Shown: positions 1 to 11,130, numbered from the stretch's first letter. The stretch: DNA of 64,000 nt from Melieria omissa (GCA_963971225.1 OZ020267.1:33475989-33539988), one strand, 5' to 3'. Notes: generated from the sequence alone by a model not told the origin. A program made the numbers and translations.

Positions 1-119
1 AATTAAATAAAAAAAATATTTATTTGTTTGTTGGTCACACGACACTGAAACTCAAGAACTAGTCGGCCAATTGAGCTAAATCTTTCACAGAATGTATGTC
101 TTAGCTAAATATCGATAAA

Positions 120-761
120 CCACACAGTGCGCATATGACCGGACAAGTGGGCATGGCACCTCTCATACAACCTAAATTTTTGGTATGAAATATCTTCGGA
201 ATTGAAAATCGCACAGCATTAAAATTTGGTATAGAGCCACCGTTTAGTTGTATCGTTTCAGTGGTAAAATTTCATAAGCGTTGGGCAAGGGGCGACCCTA
301 TTTTACAAGCGACCCAAATGTTTTATATAACTTTGGAACTACGGGTCATACAACAATGACATCTGGCACAGACTTACTATTTAGACGTTCCCGTCAACAG
401 GGGAAATGGGTTGGGTATTGGAAAAGGGGGCATGGCATTGCCCATACAACCTAAATTTTTAATATGGAATAGCTTCGGAATTATAAATTGGACAGCTTTG
501 AAATTTTGTATGCCGTTTTCTCATAGATGTGTCATTGTACTGGTAATTTTATGGGCGTTGGACAAGAGGCGTGGCATATTTTCTCTGATTCAAAATTTCA
601 GCATAACTTTGAAACTGTAAGTCATACATCAATGAAACTAGGTTGCACCCTTCGACTGGATGTATGGGTTGGGCATTGCATAAAAAAGGCGTGGCATCAA
701 TGTTGTATGAATAAACTTGATTTATTAGGTCCATTGACTTAGACATGCGGGGCCCTGCTAG
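120..761 (+). mobile_element. Decayed Helitron-like tandem repeat
   Basis: Two to three diverged copies of a roughly 260-base unit lie here, each carrying a GGCRTGGCA motif, CATACAACC and an ATATGGAATA/CTTCGGAATT-like stretch. The same unit is repeated inside the much better preserved Helitron at 39146-41014. The segment ends at 758-761 with CTAG after GGGGCCCTG, which fits a Helitron 3' terminus (CTRR, followed by T). The 5' end is not recognisable, so the start is approximate. No coding capacity is seen. Confidence 0.55.
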
Positions 762-891
762 TAATTTATAGTTGGATTCGAAAATTTTCGTAGATTTTAT
801 TGAAACTCTCAACAATTGACCTTTCAAAGCTGAATGGAATCTTTGAATAGAATCGAAACTTGCGCTTGATTATCTGTTACAATTTTAGAAC

Positions 892-1000
892 CAGCGGCGC
901 GCACAGAACTGCATTTTGGGGTGTTCTGTATACAACTTTAGATTCCAATACCATTTTTATATACCTACCAATTTTAATTGCCATCCAAAATATTTGTAGC
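892..1000 (+). repeat. Fragment of a hAT-type MITE family
   Basis: It begins CAGCGGCGCGCACAGAA and continues with a GTATACAACTTTAGATTCCA-like stretch. Related sequence occurs at 22755-22880, 52525-52630, 53530-53640 and 63253-63381, so this is a dispersed family. The CAGYGGCG start resembles hAT terminal repeats. No matching right end is found. Confidence 0.35.
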
Positions 1001-1059
1001 AAACAGTTATTTGGGGACATTGAACCTTTAAAAGCCCCTTGCATGTGCCACTGATTCTG

Positions 1060-2795
1060 GAACAGAAACATTATTCCCAATTTCAATGCTTGTCTTGCAT
1101 TTTCGATTTTATCGAAAAAACCCTGTAAAATACGACAACTTTTTTCTTGGATTTTTTTTATGTCCATCTTTAAGTCGCACTCAAAAAAAATTGAGTCAAG
1201 TAATCACAAAACTGTCTGAGAAGTTTTTTCAATACGAAATTTTGTCTTTCTAACGCCGTTTAACATAATTCGATAGCACTTTTATAACTCAATATACACT
1301 TTACTAAACTAATGGATTTCTTTTCACTAAGTACAACTAAAATTTGCCTAAAATTAACCAAACAAACAACATTCAATCTGCAAACAAGATAAGCGCGCTA
1401 ACTTAATTAAGAGTTCACAGTCGCAGACGACAAAGCACAAAGCAAAGCAAAGTTGTCCTCAGTTGCGCTCCCACCTGCCCTTTGCCCACATTTGCACCAC
1501 TTTTGGCTATGACCACAACCACCACGGAGCTCGTTGTGCTTTATGCCCAACAACTGAGCAACATTTGGCCAGGTGCCAGCGAAAATGGCGGGAATTTTTT
1601 TATGATACTACAAGCAAATACACCAACGAATCTCGCACAAAGTCAGGTGATAAATTCATTCATGAGTCCGGCTTTGTCGCTGGTTGGTTGCCATCGCTGG
1701 TTGACCGGCTACGGCGGCGGCGATTGTGAGAACCGAAATGAAAGAAAAAGTGGTGAAAATGCGTAATTAATAGTTGGGATTAATTGTTGTTGGCCTTTTT
1801 CTTTGCTTAATGCGTATGTGTGGTAGTTGTTTTTGTTATTCTTGGCCTTTCTAAATTTGCGTTAGTAATCGCCATTTATTAATTGGGAGCAAGTTTTTTG
1901 TGGTTTTTTTCTGGAGAAAAAGTTTATTTTTTTTTTTGGTTGAAAAATTGCGTGTAAATTGTAACTACATAGTAAAACTAATGGTTCGTGAAAATAAATC
2001 GAGTTTAATAAATTATCGATAATGAAGCGCACACTTCTGTATTGTTCAGTTTTGAGATTACTTTTCCCCATTGCAAGAAATCATCTGAGCGCTTTTTGCA
2101 GCAATTTGTTTCATGTGAATGTTGTTAGTTCCTGGCATTCGTTGTTGCTCAGATAACACTGTACCCAAAAATATTTCAATAGAAATTCAACTGAGAGATG
2201 CAATAAAATCTCTCTGTCTGCAACAATAAATTCATTCTGTAAGAAGAGAAGAGTTTTTCGGTTTTTTTTATGATTGCGAGAGGAGTGAGGATTCCTAAGA
2301 GATGGAGGATACAATGAATTACAATGGTAGAAAGCAGGATTATCTTTTGATGCCACTTGAATTGCTTTTATGTTTGGTGCTAAAATTTTGAAATTCGAAC
2401 CCAGATTGTGATTGAGTTTTGTAGGTTGGAGATTTGCTTGGGGTGGAAACTGCAAAACTTAATGAGAATATGAGGTTAGAGGAAAGATGATAGGGAGAGA
2501 AAGAGAGGTTGTGAAAATATGAGGTTAGAATCATGACTTAAATTAAGTTATGAACCGCAGTTCTGATAAGCAAAATAATCTAAAACGTTTGAGATTAAAA
2601 TTTGAATAAATATAGGAATAAAGATTGGTTTGGGTGAGGAGGAGTATTTGATATTTCTCTCTTCTTCTTTCTTTTAATGTTTGCTTGACTTTAAAGTCTT
2701 ATTACATTGAAACAGTTAGTTGCATCTGACAACTTTACAACAAGCTTAAAAAGAAAATAAATCTGATGATTACACTCTGGGATTAAAAAATTTGA
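1060..2795. other. Intergenic DNA without a recognised gene
   Basis: This is mostly AT-rich non-coding sequence. About 1430-1750 is more GC-rich and has two overlapping open frames, but neither resembles a known protein or has splice support. It could be unique regulatory DNA. Nothing firmer can be said. Confidence 0.4.
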
Positions 2796-2799
2796 TATT

Positions 2800-3063
2800 T
2801 TCGCGTAACTACGGGCCAAATGTAGTAAAACTGCTTTTTTACTTTTTCTCTCTGACGTCAGGATTGGTTTTTAAAGGACTTTGAAATTTCATAGACATAT
2901 TTATTTAAAAAATTCAGCTCATTGTAGAATAACAATATGGGAATCAAATGAAAGAGAAAAATCCTTAGAATCTTAGAAAATTTAATGCTTTGGTGCAAAA
3001 GGACGGAGAGATATTGAGAATTTCCTTTTAAAACTTTATCCTTGAATATCCTTGCAAATTTGT
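2800..3063 (+). repeat. Dispersed repeat, copy A
   Basis: About 260 bases are repeated in inverted orientation at 8655-8945. Shared landmarks in order are CCAAATGTAGTAAAACTGC, the palindrome TGACGTCA (2853-2860), AAAGGACTTTG, TGTAGAATAACAATATGGG, and TCCTTAGAATCTTAGAAAAT. A weaker relative may lie at 13985-14180. No terminal repeats or coding potential are seen, so the repeat class is unknown. Confidence 0.75.
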
Positions 3064-3069
3064 TCATAA

Positions 3070-3738
3070 TTTTAAAATTCTTTATTTATTCTTCCAAATC
3101 GATTTCGTCCCCTTCAAAGTAATCCCCCCCGGCCCCAATAAACTTGTGTCAACGTTTTTCCAATCCTCGAAACAGTTGTTAAAGTCAATTTTTGGAATAG
3201 CCTTCAATGAGTGTAGCGATTCACATTTAATGTCTTCAGTTGACTCAAAACGGTTTCCCCGGAGCGGTCGTTTGAGTTTGCTGAACAGCCAGAACTCACA
3301 CGGAGCTAAATCAAGCGAATAAGGTAGTTGTGGAACGATATTGGTTAAATTTTTGGGGGAAAACTCACAAAGAATCCTTTTTTTTTAACCAATCGTGCTT
3401 TCACTGTTCTTAGGCCCAAATGATCTTTTAAAATAGTTTTCACTGATCCTTCCGATATTACAACAATGCCAGTAAGGTTTCTGACTGTTAATTGTCGATT
3501 CTCGAGCACTAATTCCTTGATTTTATTGACGTGTTGATCATCAGTTGATGTTGATGGCCGTCCTGGACGTGGTTCGTCGTCAACGCGTTCTAGACCCTCT
3601 TTGAACAATTTGTACCCATCAAAAACACATGCTCGCGACAATTATCACCGAAGGCCTTTTCTGACCGTTTCGGCACCAGAAATTCGATTCCGCTCACAAA
3701 ATTTAATGGAACTTCTTTGTTGAGTAATTTTACTCATT
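3070..3738 (-). pseudogene. Internally deleted mariner transposase
   Basis: Read on the minus strand, the sequence starts near 3738 with MSKITQQRSSIKF, continues with a helix-turn-helix part (PRPGRPSTSTDDQHVNKIKE, then VRNLTGIVVISEGSVKTIL), and then jumps to the family's C-terminal block (YSLDLAPCEFWLFSKL) near 3330-3270. The catalytic middle is missing and the frame is broken. The surviving blocks are typical of mariner-family DDE transposases. The region is about 670 bases, where an intact element needs over 1,000. Clear terminal inverted repeats were not located. Confidence 0.75.
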
Positions 3739-3963
3739 GCAAAAATTGCCGAATGCACTTTTTGTACTTCAGAAATACAAGCGTATACTAAACACTAATG
3801 ATAATTTTGATGTGACATTTGGCACAGATGTCACTGACAGTCATACCAACCTTGAAAACAAATTTTTCAACGAAAGGGTTTCCGCGCGATATTGAAATTA
3901 AAAAGTATTTTTATTTGTTGCCTACAGTAGTTTAGAACCATTTTTGCACTTATGTTATTATAT

Positions 3964-4981
3964 TCGGCCTTATGCTGAATATCGTCATCGTCTGAAAAAA
4001 TGACGATACGGCAACTTTCGTATGCTGCTCATCGTCGTATCGTCAGCTGACGACGGAGTGCTATGCTCGTCATCGTTATCGCTTTCGCCTTTCGTCTATC
4101 GACGAATATTTCTATCGTCGGAAATTTTGCTGACGAAACTAAAACGATACTGAAATGAAATTGGGATCTCCCGTTTCCCAATGGCTTCCCTTTTCCAGGG
4201 AAGGGAACGTAGTGTGGTGGTAACATAGGTAACAAGGTTGGCTGTGGTATTTTCTGCAGTCAGCGAAGCGAAGCCCCAGCTTTTCCTTCCACCTGATCAT
4301 TGCAGTGTCTTCCAGGCAGAAGTAATGGCCATTTACCAAGTTTCTATATGACTTATCTGCGAAAACGCGTACAAAGCGGATGTCCACATATACTCGGACA
4401 GTCAGGCAGCCATGAAGCCGCTCGCGGAGGCGACCACCTCATCTAGGCTCGTCTTGGACTTCCAAAATTCTTAATCACCCTAGCTAAAGGCTCCAACGTC
4501 TCATTATTTTGGGTGCCAGGGCACAAGGTATCGTAGGCCACTGCGAGGTGGGCGAACTCGCCGGAGCAGAACGCTGCTTACCGAGGCCGCATCCTTCCTC
4601 CCAGTGGGGGCTCCACTTACATTGGTCAAAGAAAAATAAGTTACTTGGTTTCAGGCAACGCAAATAAGTCCACTGTTTGCATTAACAGCATCCGCTGCAC
4701 CGTCAAAGATTTATTTTCTTCCTCGTCGCTTGAAAAAAAACAGCTCGTAATCCATTTATTTTTCAAATAAACACACAAATCATTTGAAGTAACAGAATTT
4801 CCCACGTGAAATACCCAAAACAAAAAATTTCCCACTCATAGAGTTGCCGTGTTTATTCAGTGCACAACGTTTCGTCTACGTTGCTTGTACAGCATACCGA
4901 AGTGTCGACGAAACGATAGATTTGACGATACACATAGACGATCGTCAACGATGAGTGAGACGACATTCAGCATAAGGCCGA
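3964..4981. mobile_element. TIR element with 8-bp target duplication, holding LINE debris
   Basis: The left end begins TCGGCCTTATGCTGAATATC. The right end is its inverse (GACATTCAGCATAAGGCCGA at 4962-4981), so the terminal repeats match over about 23 bases with one difference. Flanking bases TTATTTAT (3956-3963) and TTATTTTT (4982-4989) agree at 7 of 8 positions, consistent with an 8-bp target-site duplication as in hAT or P elements. Subterminal DNA is full of TCGTC/GACGA motifs. The middle (4140-4650) is a LINE RNase H fragment, so no transposase is left. Confidence 0.7.
4140..4650 (+). pseudogene. LINE RNase H domain fragment
   Basis: Broken-frame translation gives blocks typical of the RNase H domain of R1/Jockey-group non-LTR retrotransposons: DHCSVFQAEVMAIYQ-like, HIYSDSQAAMKPL and SNVSLFWVPGHKG. 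Stops and frameshifts interrupt it. The same family is seen at 23210-23885. It sits wholly inside the TIR element 3964-4981, by nested insertion or capture. Confidence 0.8.
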
Positions 4982-5234
4982 TTATTTTTATTTTGACTAC
5001 TACTATTATCGATAGTATGGTTTGGTTTTATTTTGATAGTACAATCGATAGTTGCTCAGCTTTATTGTTCGGTTCGTAGAAATGGCTTGTAGCCTTTGAC
5101 ACTCACAGGTTCTGTCTTACAGCTTCTGTCTTCTGTGGTTTCTTTGATTGAAAACTAGCCTGAACAAGACACGCCCTTCGATTAGCCAGTTTCCAGTGGG
5201 ATTTCTTATGAGAATGGAGCTCTCAGTCCTTTTA

Positions 5235-5943
5235 AGGGGGGCACTCCATGAAATGGTTTCAAAAAATCGATTTTTTGTTTGCTTTAATCGAAAGATATAT
5301 TATCCGAGAACATTATTGCAAAGTTTCAAAGTCGAACTCTGAAAACTTTCGGAGACACAGTTCTTTTCATCGACGCGCGCTCAGCCACACCAGGTGTTCC
5401 CAATAACTTTGGAACGCGTTTCCTCATAAACACGTTTTTGTAGTCCGTCCACATGATACAAAAAAAACTACTGAACCGATCTACACGAATATATACTCGT
5501 TTTGTAGGATATTGAACAGAGAAGTGCATGAACCTCTGAAATCTATTAAAAGAAAACTTGTACTCTTTTTTTAATAAAAACAAGTAAGAAAAAACGAACT
5601 TTTTTGTAGTTTATATGGCTTTGTTGCTAAATTTTGAAAATTTTTATAGTTTTTGAGGTTCACGCACTTGCGACAAGCCTGCTGATTAATTTTATATATA
5701 ATTTGTATGTTTCAGACTTTAACTTCGGACGGCATCGTGTGGACGGAAAGACGTCTTTTTTTAAACCAAGCCTCGGAAGATGTTCAATATGTTTGCCATT
5801 TTTAATTTTTTTTATGTATAACTTTTCTTTTTAACTTTTAACTAATACCTACAGATGTTCCAAACGGATTGTTCCTGTCTCTTTCTGTTTTTGTACAGTA
5901 AAATAAAAAAAATTGGTCATTTTTTTTAGCGTTTCATGGAGTC
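5235..5943. mobile_element. Possible TTAA-flanked DNA transposon remnant
   Basis: TTAA at 5231-5234 and 5944-5947 bracket a 709-base segment. Just inside are GCACTCCATGAAATGG on the left and GTTTCATGGAGTC on the right, which are inverted relative to each other over about 11 bases. TTAA duplication is the habit of piggyBac and Kolobok elements. The interior has long T-runs and no transposase. The terminal match is short, so the call is tentative. Confidence 0.45.
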
Positions 5944-5949
5944 TTAAGA

Positions 5950-7250
5950 CGCGGAAAAGCTGCTGTACGCTTCCTATTATAAGATACTACAACATTATAC
6001 AGTTGTTATACTACAAGTTGTTGTTATAATACAAGTTGAACTATCTATTGAACTATTGCGCTATCGTTGGCCCAAAATCAAAATCGTAAGAAAGTACACT
6101 GGCATCCCCCCTCCCTGTCCTCTTCAGCCAGTGGCCACATTATGCCGGCAACACGAGCAGCATAACTTGACGCAAAATGTATTACCACACACCGGAAAGA
6201 GAGAAGAAAAAAGTAGAAATTCTGCTGACTCGTTTTTGCGAGCTCCATAATTAGGCAAAAACTAAAAGACAAACAAATCACAACATTTCTGTGATTGTTG
6301 GTGGCAATGTTTTTGTCGTCACACTTAGCTAAACTTTTGAAAAATTGAAATAGAAATATAGTAAAAAAATGCCGAACAGCCACAGTCAAGAAGTTTCGGC
6401 AGCTGCTGGCGTCTTTGGGGCTGGCAATCGAGACGGTTATGTATGCAACATGCGACACGCGACAATTGCTGCCACTGTATAATTTTTCACATTTGCTCTT
6501 TGTCTCATTTGGTTCAAAGACATTGCTGCCTGCATTAAAGACAATGTTGTTGCTCCTGTTGTTGTATTGTCTGGACAGAAATTAAAGTCTTACCTAATGT
6601 TGGTGCTAGCAATTAGTGAGATTGGACAGCGCCAAAATTCTACGACTCGATGCGGGCCGCGTTGTCGTTGTCGCTGGCAGCGCTGCTGGCGTTGTTGGTG
6701 CTTTGATTTATGCGCACACCGCAATGTGGTTTGATGCTTTGCTCGTTTTCGGCTGATGTGTGTTGGTGATATTTTTTTTTCTGCCTGGGCTAAGGGAAAG
6801 TGCCACTGGGCGTTGCAGCTTTGTTTTCGGCTTTCATTTTCGCATTGGTGAATTGGTGGCGGGGCGCCGCTCGATTTGCGGCTGCAACATTTTGCGGCCA
6901 ACGAGCGTCGCACAGCTGAGTGCGTTGCTGTTCTGGTCAAATGTTGTCATTGTGCTGGCTGAAGAAGCAGCGAAGCTGATAGCTTCGCCGAAGCGATGAG
7001 GGTGAGAGAATTTTGAATTTCGACCACAAATCAACGTTTTATTGCGGCCGCAATTACGTTTACATTGCAGCAAGTGCGGCGGCCTTTCGCTGCCTGCGTT
7101 GGTTTTGCGTTTTTTATGAACTTTTCTTTGCAACGAATTTGTAGCGCCGCAGTTACGCTACGCTGCGAGGCGCTGCAGTGAAAGGGAGTCGAGCGAAATG
7201 GCGTTAGAAATTCGACGTTTAGTCAGCGCCGGTGCGTCTTTCGTTTCGGC
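5950..7250. promoter_or_regulatory. Unique DNA upstream of gene 1, likely regulatory
   Basis: This 1.3-kb stretch is less AT-rich than its surroundings, has no recognisable transposon, and is full of CG-containing and GCTG/GCAGC words in its second half. Overlapping open frames occur on both strands but none looks like a protein. Its place directly ahead of the gene 1 promoter suggests enhancer or promoter-proximal DNA. That is an inference. Confidence 0.35.
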
Positions 7251-7258
7251 GGCTGCAG

Positions 7259-7296
7259 TATAAAAACAAAGATCACTTTAAAGTCGATCAACAGTA
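7259..7296 (+). promoter_or_regulatory. Core promoter of Osiris gene 1 (TATA + initiator)
   Basis: TATAAAAA starts at 7259, and the initiator-like TCAACAGT starts at 7288. Placing +1 at the A at 7290 puts the TATA box at -31, the usual metazoan spacing. The leader from there to the ATG at 7402 is 112 bases. A second arthropod initiator (TCAGTCAGTGTG) lies at about 7373-7384 and might serve as an alternative start site. Confidence 0.75.
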
Positions 7297-7401
7297 GCAC
7301 GCACCACCGTTCGACCAACACGCGTCGCGCCAACCACCCAGCCGCCTCCTTTCGCGTTACGTTCCTTTCGAGTCAGTCAGTGTGTGAGAGAGCGCAGCAG
7401 C

Positions 7402-10336
7402 ATGACGCCGCACAGGACCTTGGAGTACTTGTTCTACCTGAGCGTGCTCATTCTGCTATTCAAATATTCGGAAGCGGCCACCGTGAACCTGGCGGCCGCC
7501 GTCGAGGACAGCACCAAAGCCACGCTGACGGCGACAGCGGCGCCCGTGCACGGCAAACGCGATGCCATGAAACGCGCCTTCGGCGAGTGCGACACCGGGT
7601 TCAGTTGGATGTGCCTGAAGATTGAATTGGTTAAGCTAATGGAACGGCTGGCGGCACAGGACGAGCTCAGCCTGGTGCCAGGCATCAGTGTGGTGCGCAA
7701 TGCAAACGCAACGGACGTGAAAACGGCAGACTTGATGGCAGGTAAAAAGTGCAAAAAAAAGGTGAAAAGTGTATGCAAACATGAAATTGGCAGCAGCGCC
7801 AATTTGTGAATTTACTGAGATTTATGAATGATTTTGCGAGAAAACTGTGCAGAAATTTATTGATTGGCATTTCAATCATGGATGTTTTTGTGATTGAATT
7901 ACGATTATGATGAAACGATTGCTCAATTTTGTGAGAAAAAGAGAAATTTGTCGGAATCATACTTCACTGTTTGAATCGACGATATTCTGAGAAATGTTTT
8001 ATTTTAAAATTTTTTGAGGACGAATAAGGTGAAAAATGTTACGGAAAATTACGAATCACAAAATAAAATGTGATTTTTTTAACACTTTTGCGACCTCTGT
8101 GACCATCTGAACAGATCTAAATATATTTTGTTGTGGAACAAAATTAATAATTTTGTTTTTCAAATAACTTTGTAACACTTTTGCGCCCTCTGTGGCCATC
8201 TGAACATATTTAAATATATTTTTTTTTTTTAGAACAAAATTAATAATTTTGTCTTTCAAATTATTGTATTTGGACAAGTCTTGTCTGTTTGCACAAGTCT
8301 AGGTGTTTTTAATATTTTTCGAAAAAATTAACAAAATAGTTGATAGGTCTAAGTTTAATATAAAAAATATAAACTTAAAATTACACAGGTCTATCGTAAT
8401 AAAAAAAATTATTTTCTATGATTTGTTAACGAATCAAGGATACAAAATGGGTTAAGTGCGGGATTCAAGCATCAGTTGCGCCAGACACTGGTCGCATTAT
8501 TGAACTGAAAGTGTGCTTTTTACAATTTATTTAAATTAAATTAAATTATTAAATTTTTTATATCCTTAATTAATAAAGTCAGAAGGACGAAATCCAAGGA
8601 GGTGGTAGTATACATATTAGTCCTTAAGATATATTTTTTCTAAAAAAAAGATTGAAAATTTTCAAGGATATTCAAGGCTAAAGTTAAAAGTACATTTTCA
8701 ATACCTCTTCGTGCTTTTGCACCAAAACATAAAATTTTCTAAGATTCTAAGGATTTTTCTCTTTCATTTGATACCCATATTGTTATTCTACAATGCGCTC
8801 AATTTTTAAAATAATTTTTTGAAATAAACATATTCTTGAAATCGCAAAGTCCTTTAAAAAAAAGTTCTGACGTCAGAGAGAAAAACTAAAAACGCAGTTT
8901 TACTACATTTGGCCCCTAGTTTTCCTACATTGACATATTTATTACAAAAAATTACACCCTTTCGTTCAGTGGCGGATTCAGGGGGTGTTTTGGGGGTTGA
9001 AACCCCCCCGAAATATTTGGATCACCTATAAAACTACATACAAATTAAAAGACATTTTACAATTATTAAAGAATTACTTTTTGAAACCCCCCCCCGAAAT
9101 ATTTTTCTGAATCCGCCCCTGCTTTCGTTCCTTTTTTTATACAAAAAATTTGTTATCTTCGTTTCAATTTTTCTATGTCTACTTAAGTTTTTCTTTTTAT
9201 TTGACTTTTTATATTTTTTTAATCTCTTACAGAACTTTACCCAATTTAAGGTCAAAACTCGTATCATTTTTAAAAAATATTAGTTCTTTTGCCATCGAAT
9301 CCGAATTGTAAACAATATAAACATTGACATATTTATTACAACACAAAAAATTACACCCGTTCGTAAATTTTTTTGTACAAAAAATCCTAATCTTTCTTTT
9401 CACTGTTTCCATTTCCACTTAATTTTTTCTTTTTATTTTCCTGATCTCAGTTTCAACTTTTGTATGTCTACTTCATTTTTTTCTTTTTAGTTTAGTTTTT
9501 ATATTTTTTTAATCTCTTATAGAACTTTACCCAATTTAGTGACAAAACCTGCATTATTTCTTCAAAAATATTAGTCATTTTGTCATCCAATCTCACTGAT
9601 TCCCACCCAACTCTACTCCCAACAAATGAATTAATCAATTACTTCTACTAAACATTTCAGAAGTAGCACGCAGCTACCAAAACGATCCGAGTTCCCGCCT
9701 CAACGGTTACATTGTCAGCAAGCTAACAAATTTTCTTCAGTCTCACTACTTGCGCTTCAAGCTGATCGACTCCAACACAGTAGCGGAAGCGCGTTCCGCA
9801 GTGGAGACAGGCCGCAAGGGCAAATTTGGCAAAAAAGGCGGCATGGAAGCGCTGCTCGCCGCTGGCCTCATGATGAAAGGTAAACCAAAGAAATTTTTAA
9901 AGTACTAAAAAAAATATTTGTATATTTTTTATATTTTTATTTTTTATTTTTTTTTTATTTTTTATTTTTTTTTATTTTTATATTTTATTATATATTTTGT
10001 ATTATATTTTCATATTTTTATTTTTATAAAAATCAACTCATAGGCACTTTAATGGCCATTGGCATGGGCGCCATTGCTCTCTTGGCCGGCAAGGCACTAA
10101 TGACCGCCTTGATGGCCTTGACCCTTTCGGGCGCTCTGGGTCTGAAGGGTTTGGCCGGTGGTGGTGGCAAATCGACCACCTACGAAATTGTCGCCAAACC
10201 CATCTACACATCGAGTCACACGCATTCGGTCAGCCACGACGAAGGACATGGACACGGCGGTGGTGGCCACAGCGGCAGCGGTTATGGCGGCTATGCGCGT
10301 TCGCTCAATGTGCCGTTGCCCAATCATCTGAAATAG
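7402..10336 (+). CDS. Osiris-family protein (gene 1, DUF1676), 283 aa
   Basis: CDS is join(7402..7741, 9661..9879, 10044..10336). All junctions are GT/AG and phase 1, and the 852 bases end at TAG. The protein has a signal peptide (about 1-25, cleaved after SEA), a C-x7-C pair (Cys63, Cys71) in the conserved N-terminal Osiris region, a Lys/Gly patch (165-174), a long hydrophobic Ala/Leu/Gly/Met segment (about 177-222), then TTYEIVAKPIYTSSHTHS and a His/Gly-rich tail (247-270). Length and domain order are normal for the family. Osiris proteins are insect-specific secretory/endosomal membrane proteins expressed in cuticle-forming epithelia; their biochemical role is not settled. Gene 2 lies about 31 kb downstream in the same orientation. 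I cannot assign the Osiris number; Osi1 or another neighbour of Osi2 is possible. The ATG at 7402 is chosen because it directly precedes the signal peptide. Confidence 0.93.
8081..8272. repeat. Direct duplication in gene 1 intron 1
   Basis: Two adjacent copies of about 95 bases share AACACTTTTGCG, CCTCTGT, CCATCTGAACA, AAATATATTT and ACAAAATTAATAATTTTG, with small indels in a T-run. The copies are diverged. No function is evident. Confidence 0.8.
8655..8945 (-). repeat. Dispersed repeat, copy B (inverted to copy A)
   Basis: The reverse complement matches 2800-3063 along its length, including the palindrome TGACGTCA (8868-8875 here). It lies in intron 1 of gene 1. Copies A and B are about 5.6 kb apart in inverted orientation. 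Confidence 0.75.
8930..9600. repeat. Diverged tandem duplication in gene 1 intron 1
   Basis: ACATTGACATATTTATTACA followed by AAAAAATTACACCC occurs at about 8930-8959 and again at 9323-9359. The stretches TCTATGTCTACTT, TATATTTTTTTAATCTCTTA and AGAACTTTACCCAATTTA occur at about 9170-9250 and again at 9452-9540. The first copy is interrupted by the MITE at 8967-9121; the second is uninterrupted at the matching position. Confidence 0.75.
8967..9121. mobile_element. hAT-type MITE with perfect 8-bp duplication
   Basis: The left end is CAGTGGCGGATTCAG and the right end CTGAATCCGCCCCTG is its inverse with one mismatch. CTTTCGTT flanks both sides (8959-8966 and 9122-9129), a perfect 8-bp target-site duplication as made by hAT transposases. 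It is 155 bases long, AT-rich inside with C-runs near both ends, and non-coding. It lies in intron 1 of gene 1. Confidence 0.9.
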
Positions 10337-10461
10337 TCGACAATAATTGCATTGAACAGTGATAATTTTAATAATTTAATTGATTTACATTAATTTATTT
10401 TAGCTTCTAAGTAAAATTATTAGTCTATTGTCTCAACTATTTATTGCAAATTTAAATGTAT

Positions 10462-10467
10462 AATAAA
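10462..10467 (+). terminator. Polyadenylation signal of gene 1
   Basis: A canonical AATAAA lies about 125 bases after the gene 1 stop codon in AT-rich 3' sequence. It is the first canonical hexamer downstream, so it is the likely 3' processing signal. Confidence 0.65.
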
Positions 10468-10743
10468 TTAAAATCAACTGTAAATACATTGTTTGCATTA
10501 ATACAAATTTAATTGAAATTTTTAATTTAATTGAATTTGAATAGAATATAATTATGTATCTAAGCGATATCCGATTCAATGGGAGATAGAGTCCCAGTGT
10601 TAAATGCATTCGGTATACTTCAGATTAAAATAATAAAAAAGCAATATAACTTTTCAATTCTTGAAACACTTTTGATATGTCCTTTTCCAATATGGCCTTG
10701 AATTCTTCGAGCAATGCTGTCTTTGTCCATTCAATCGTAGCGA

Positions 10744-11117
10744 ATGAACTGTGGTCTGAGGAACAGGCTTTCAGTATCTCTCGACTAACCTGGCCTTCCT
10801 GTAACATGAAACGGACTAACCAGCTGCTTAACCTTAGCCGTCACTCAATAAGCACAACGGTCTGGGTGCTCACGGGTCAATGTCTTAGGAGTAGAAGACT
10901 TAAGTCTCTCGGCCTCAGCTTTCTTTATCAGTCTAACCGAGCTATCGCCTCTGAATATTAGGGATATAGCCAGGTTCATAACGGAATCTTCTTGGTTCTC
11001 AGCGCTGTAAGGGGAAGTCGCGCCATCCACTGTGATATCACAATGAGCCATAAGTTCTGCTTAAGTGAGCTTCTCACGTAGGAGGCTGCCACTCCAACCT
11101 CACCTAACCTAACCTAC
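10744..11117 (+). mobile_element. 5'-truncated LINE copy with CCTAA tail
   Basis: Translation gives LINE C-terminal blocks (MKRTNQLLNLSRHSI, WVLTGQC, LKSLGLSF) with frameshifts, then 3' sequence ending CACCTAACCTAACCTAC. The flanks TCAATCGTAGCGA (10731-10743) and TCAATCGTGGCAA (11118-11130) match at 11 of 13 bases and fit a target-site duplication. The same 3' region is found at 26660-26825. It lies just downstream of gene 1. Confidence 0.75.
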
Positions 11118-11130
11118 TCAATCGTGGCAA

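Noticed and set aside
6078..7133. Genes upstream of Osiris gene 1
   Set aside because: Several overlapping frames on both strands with unbiased composition and no domain; better explained as regulatory DNA.
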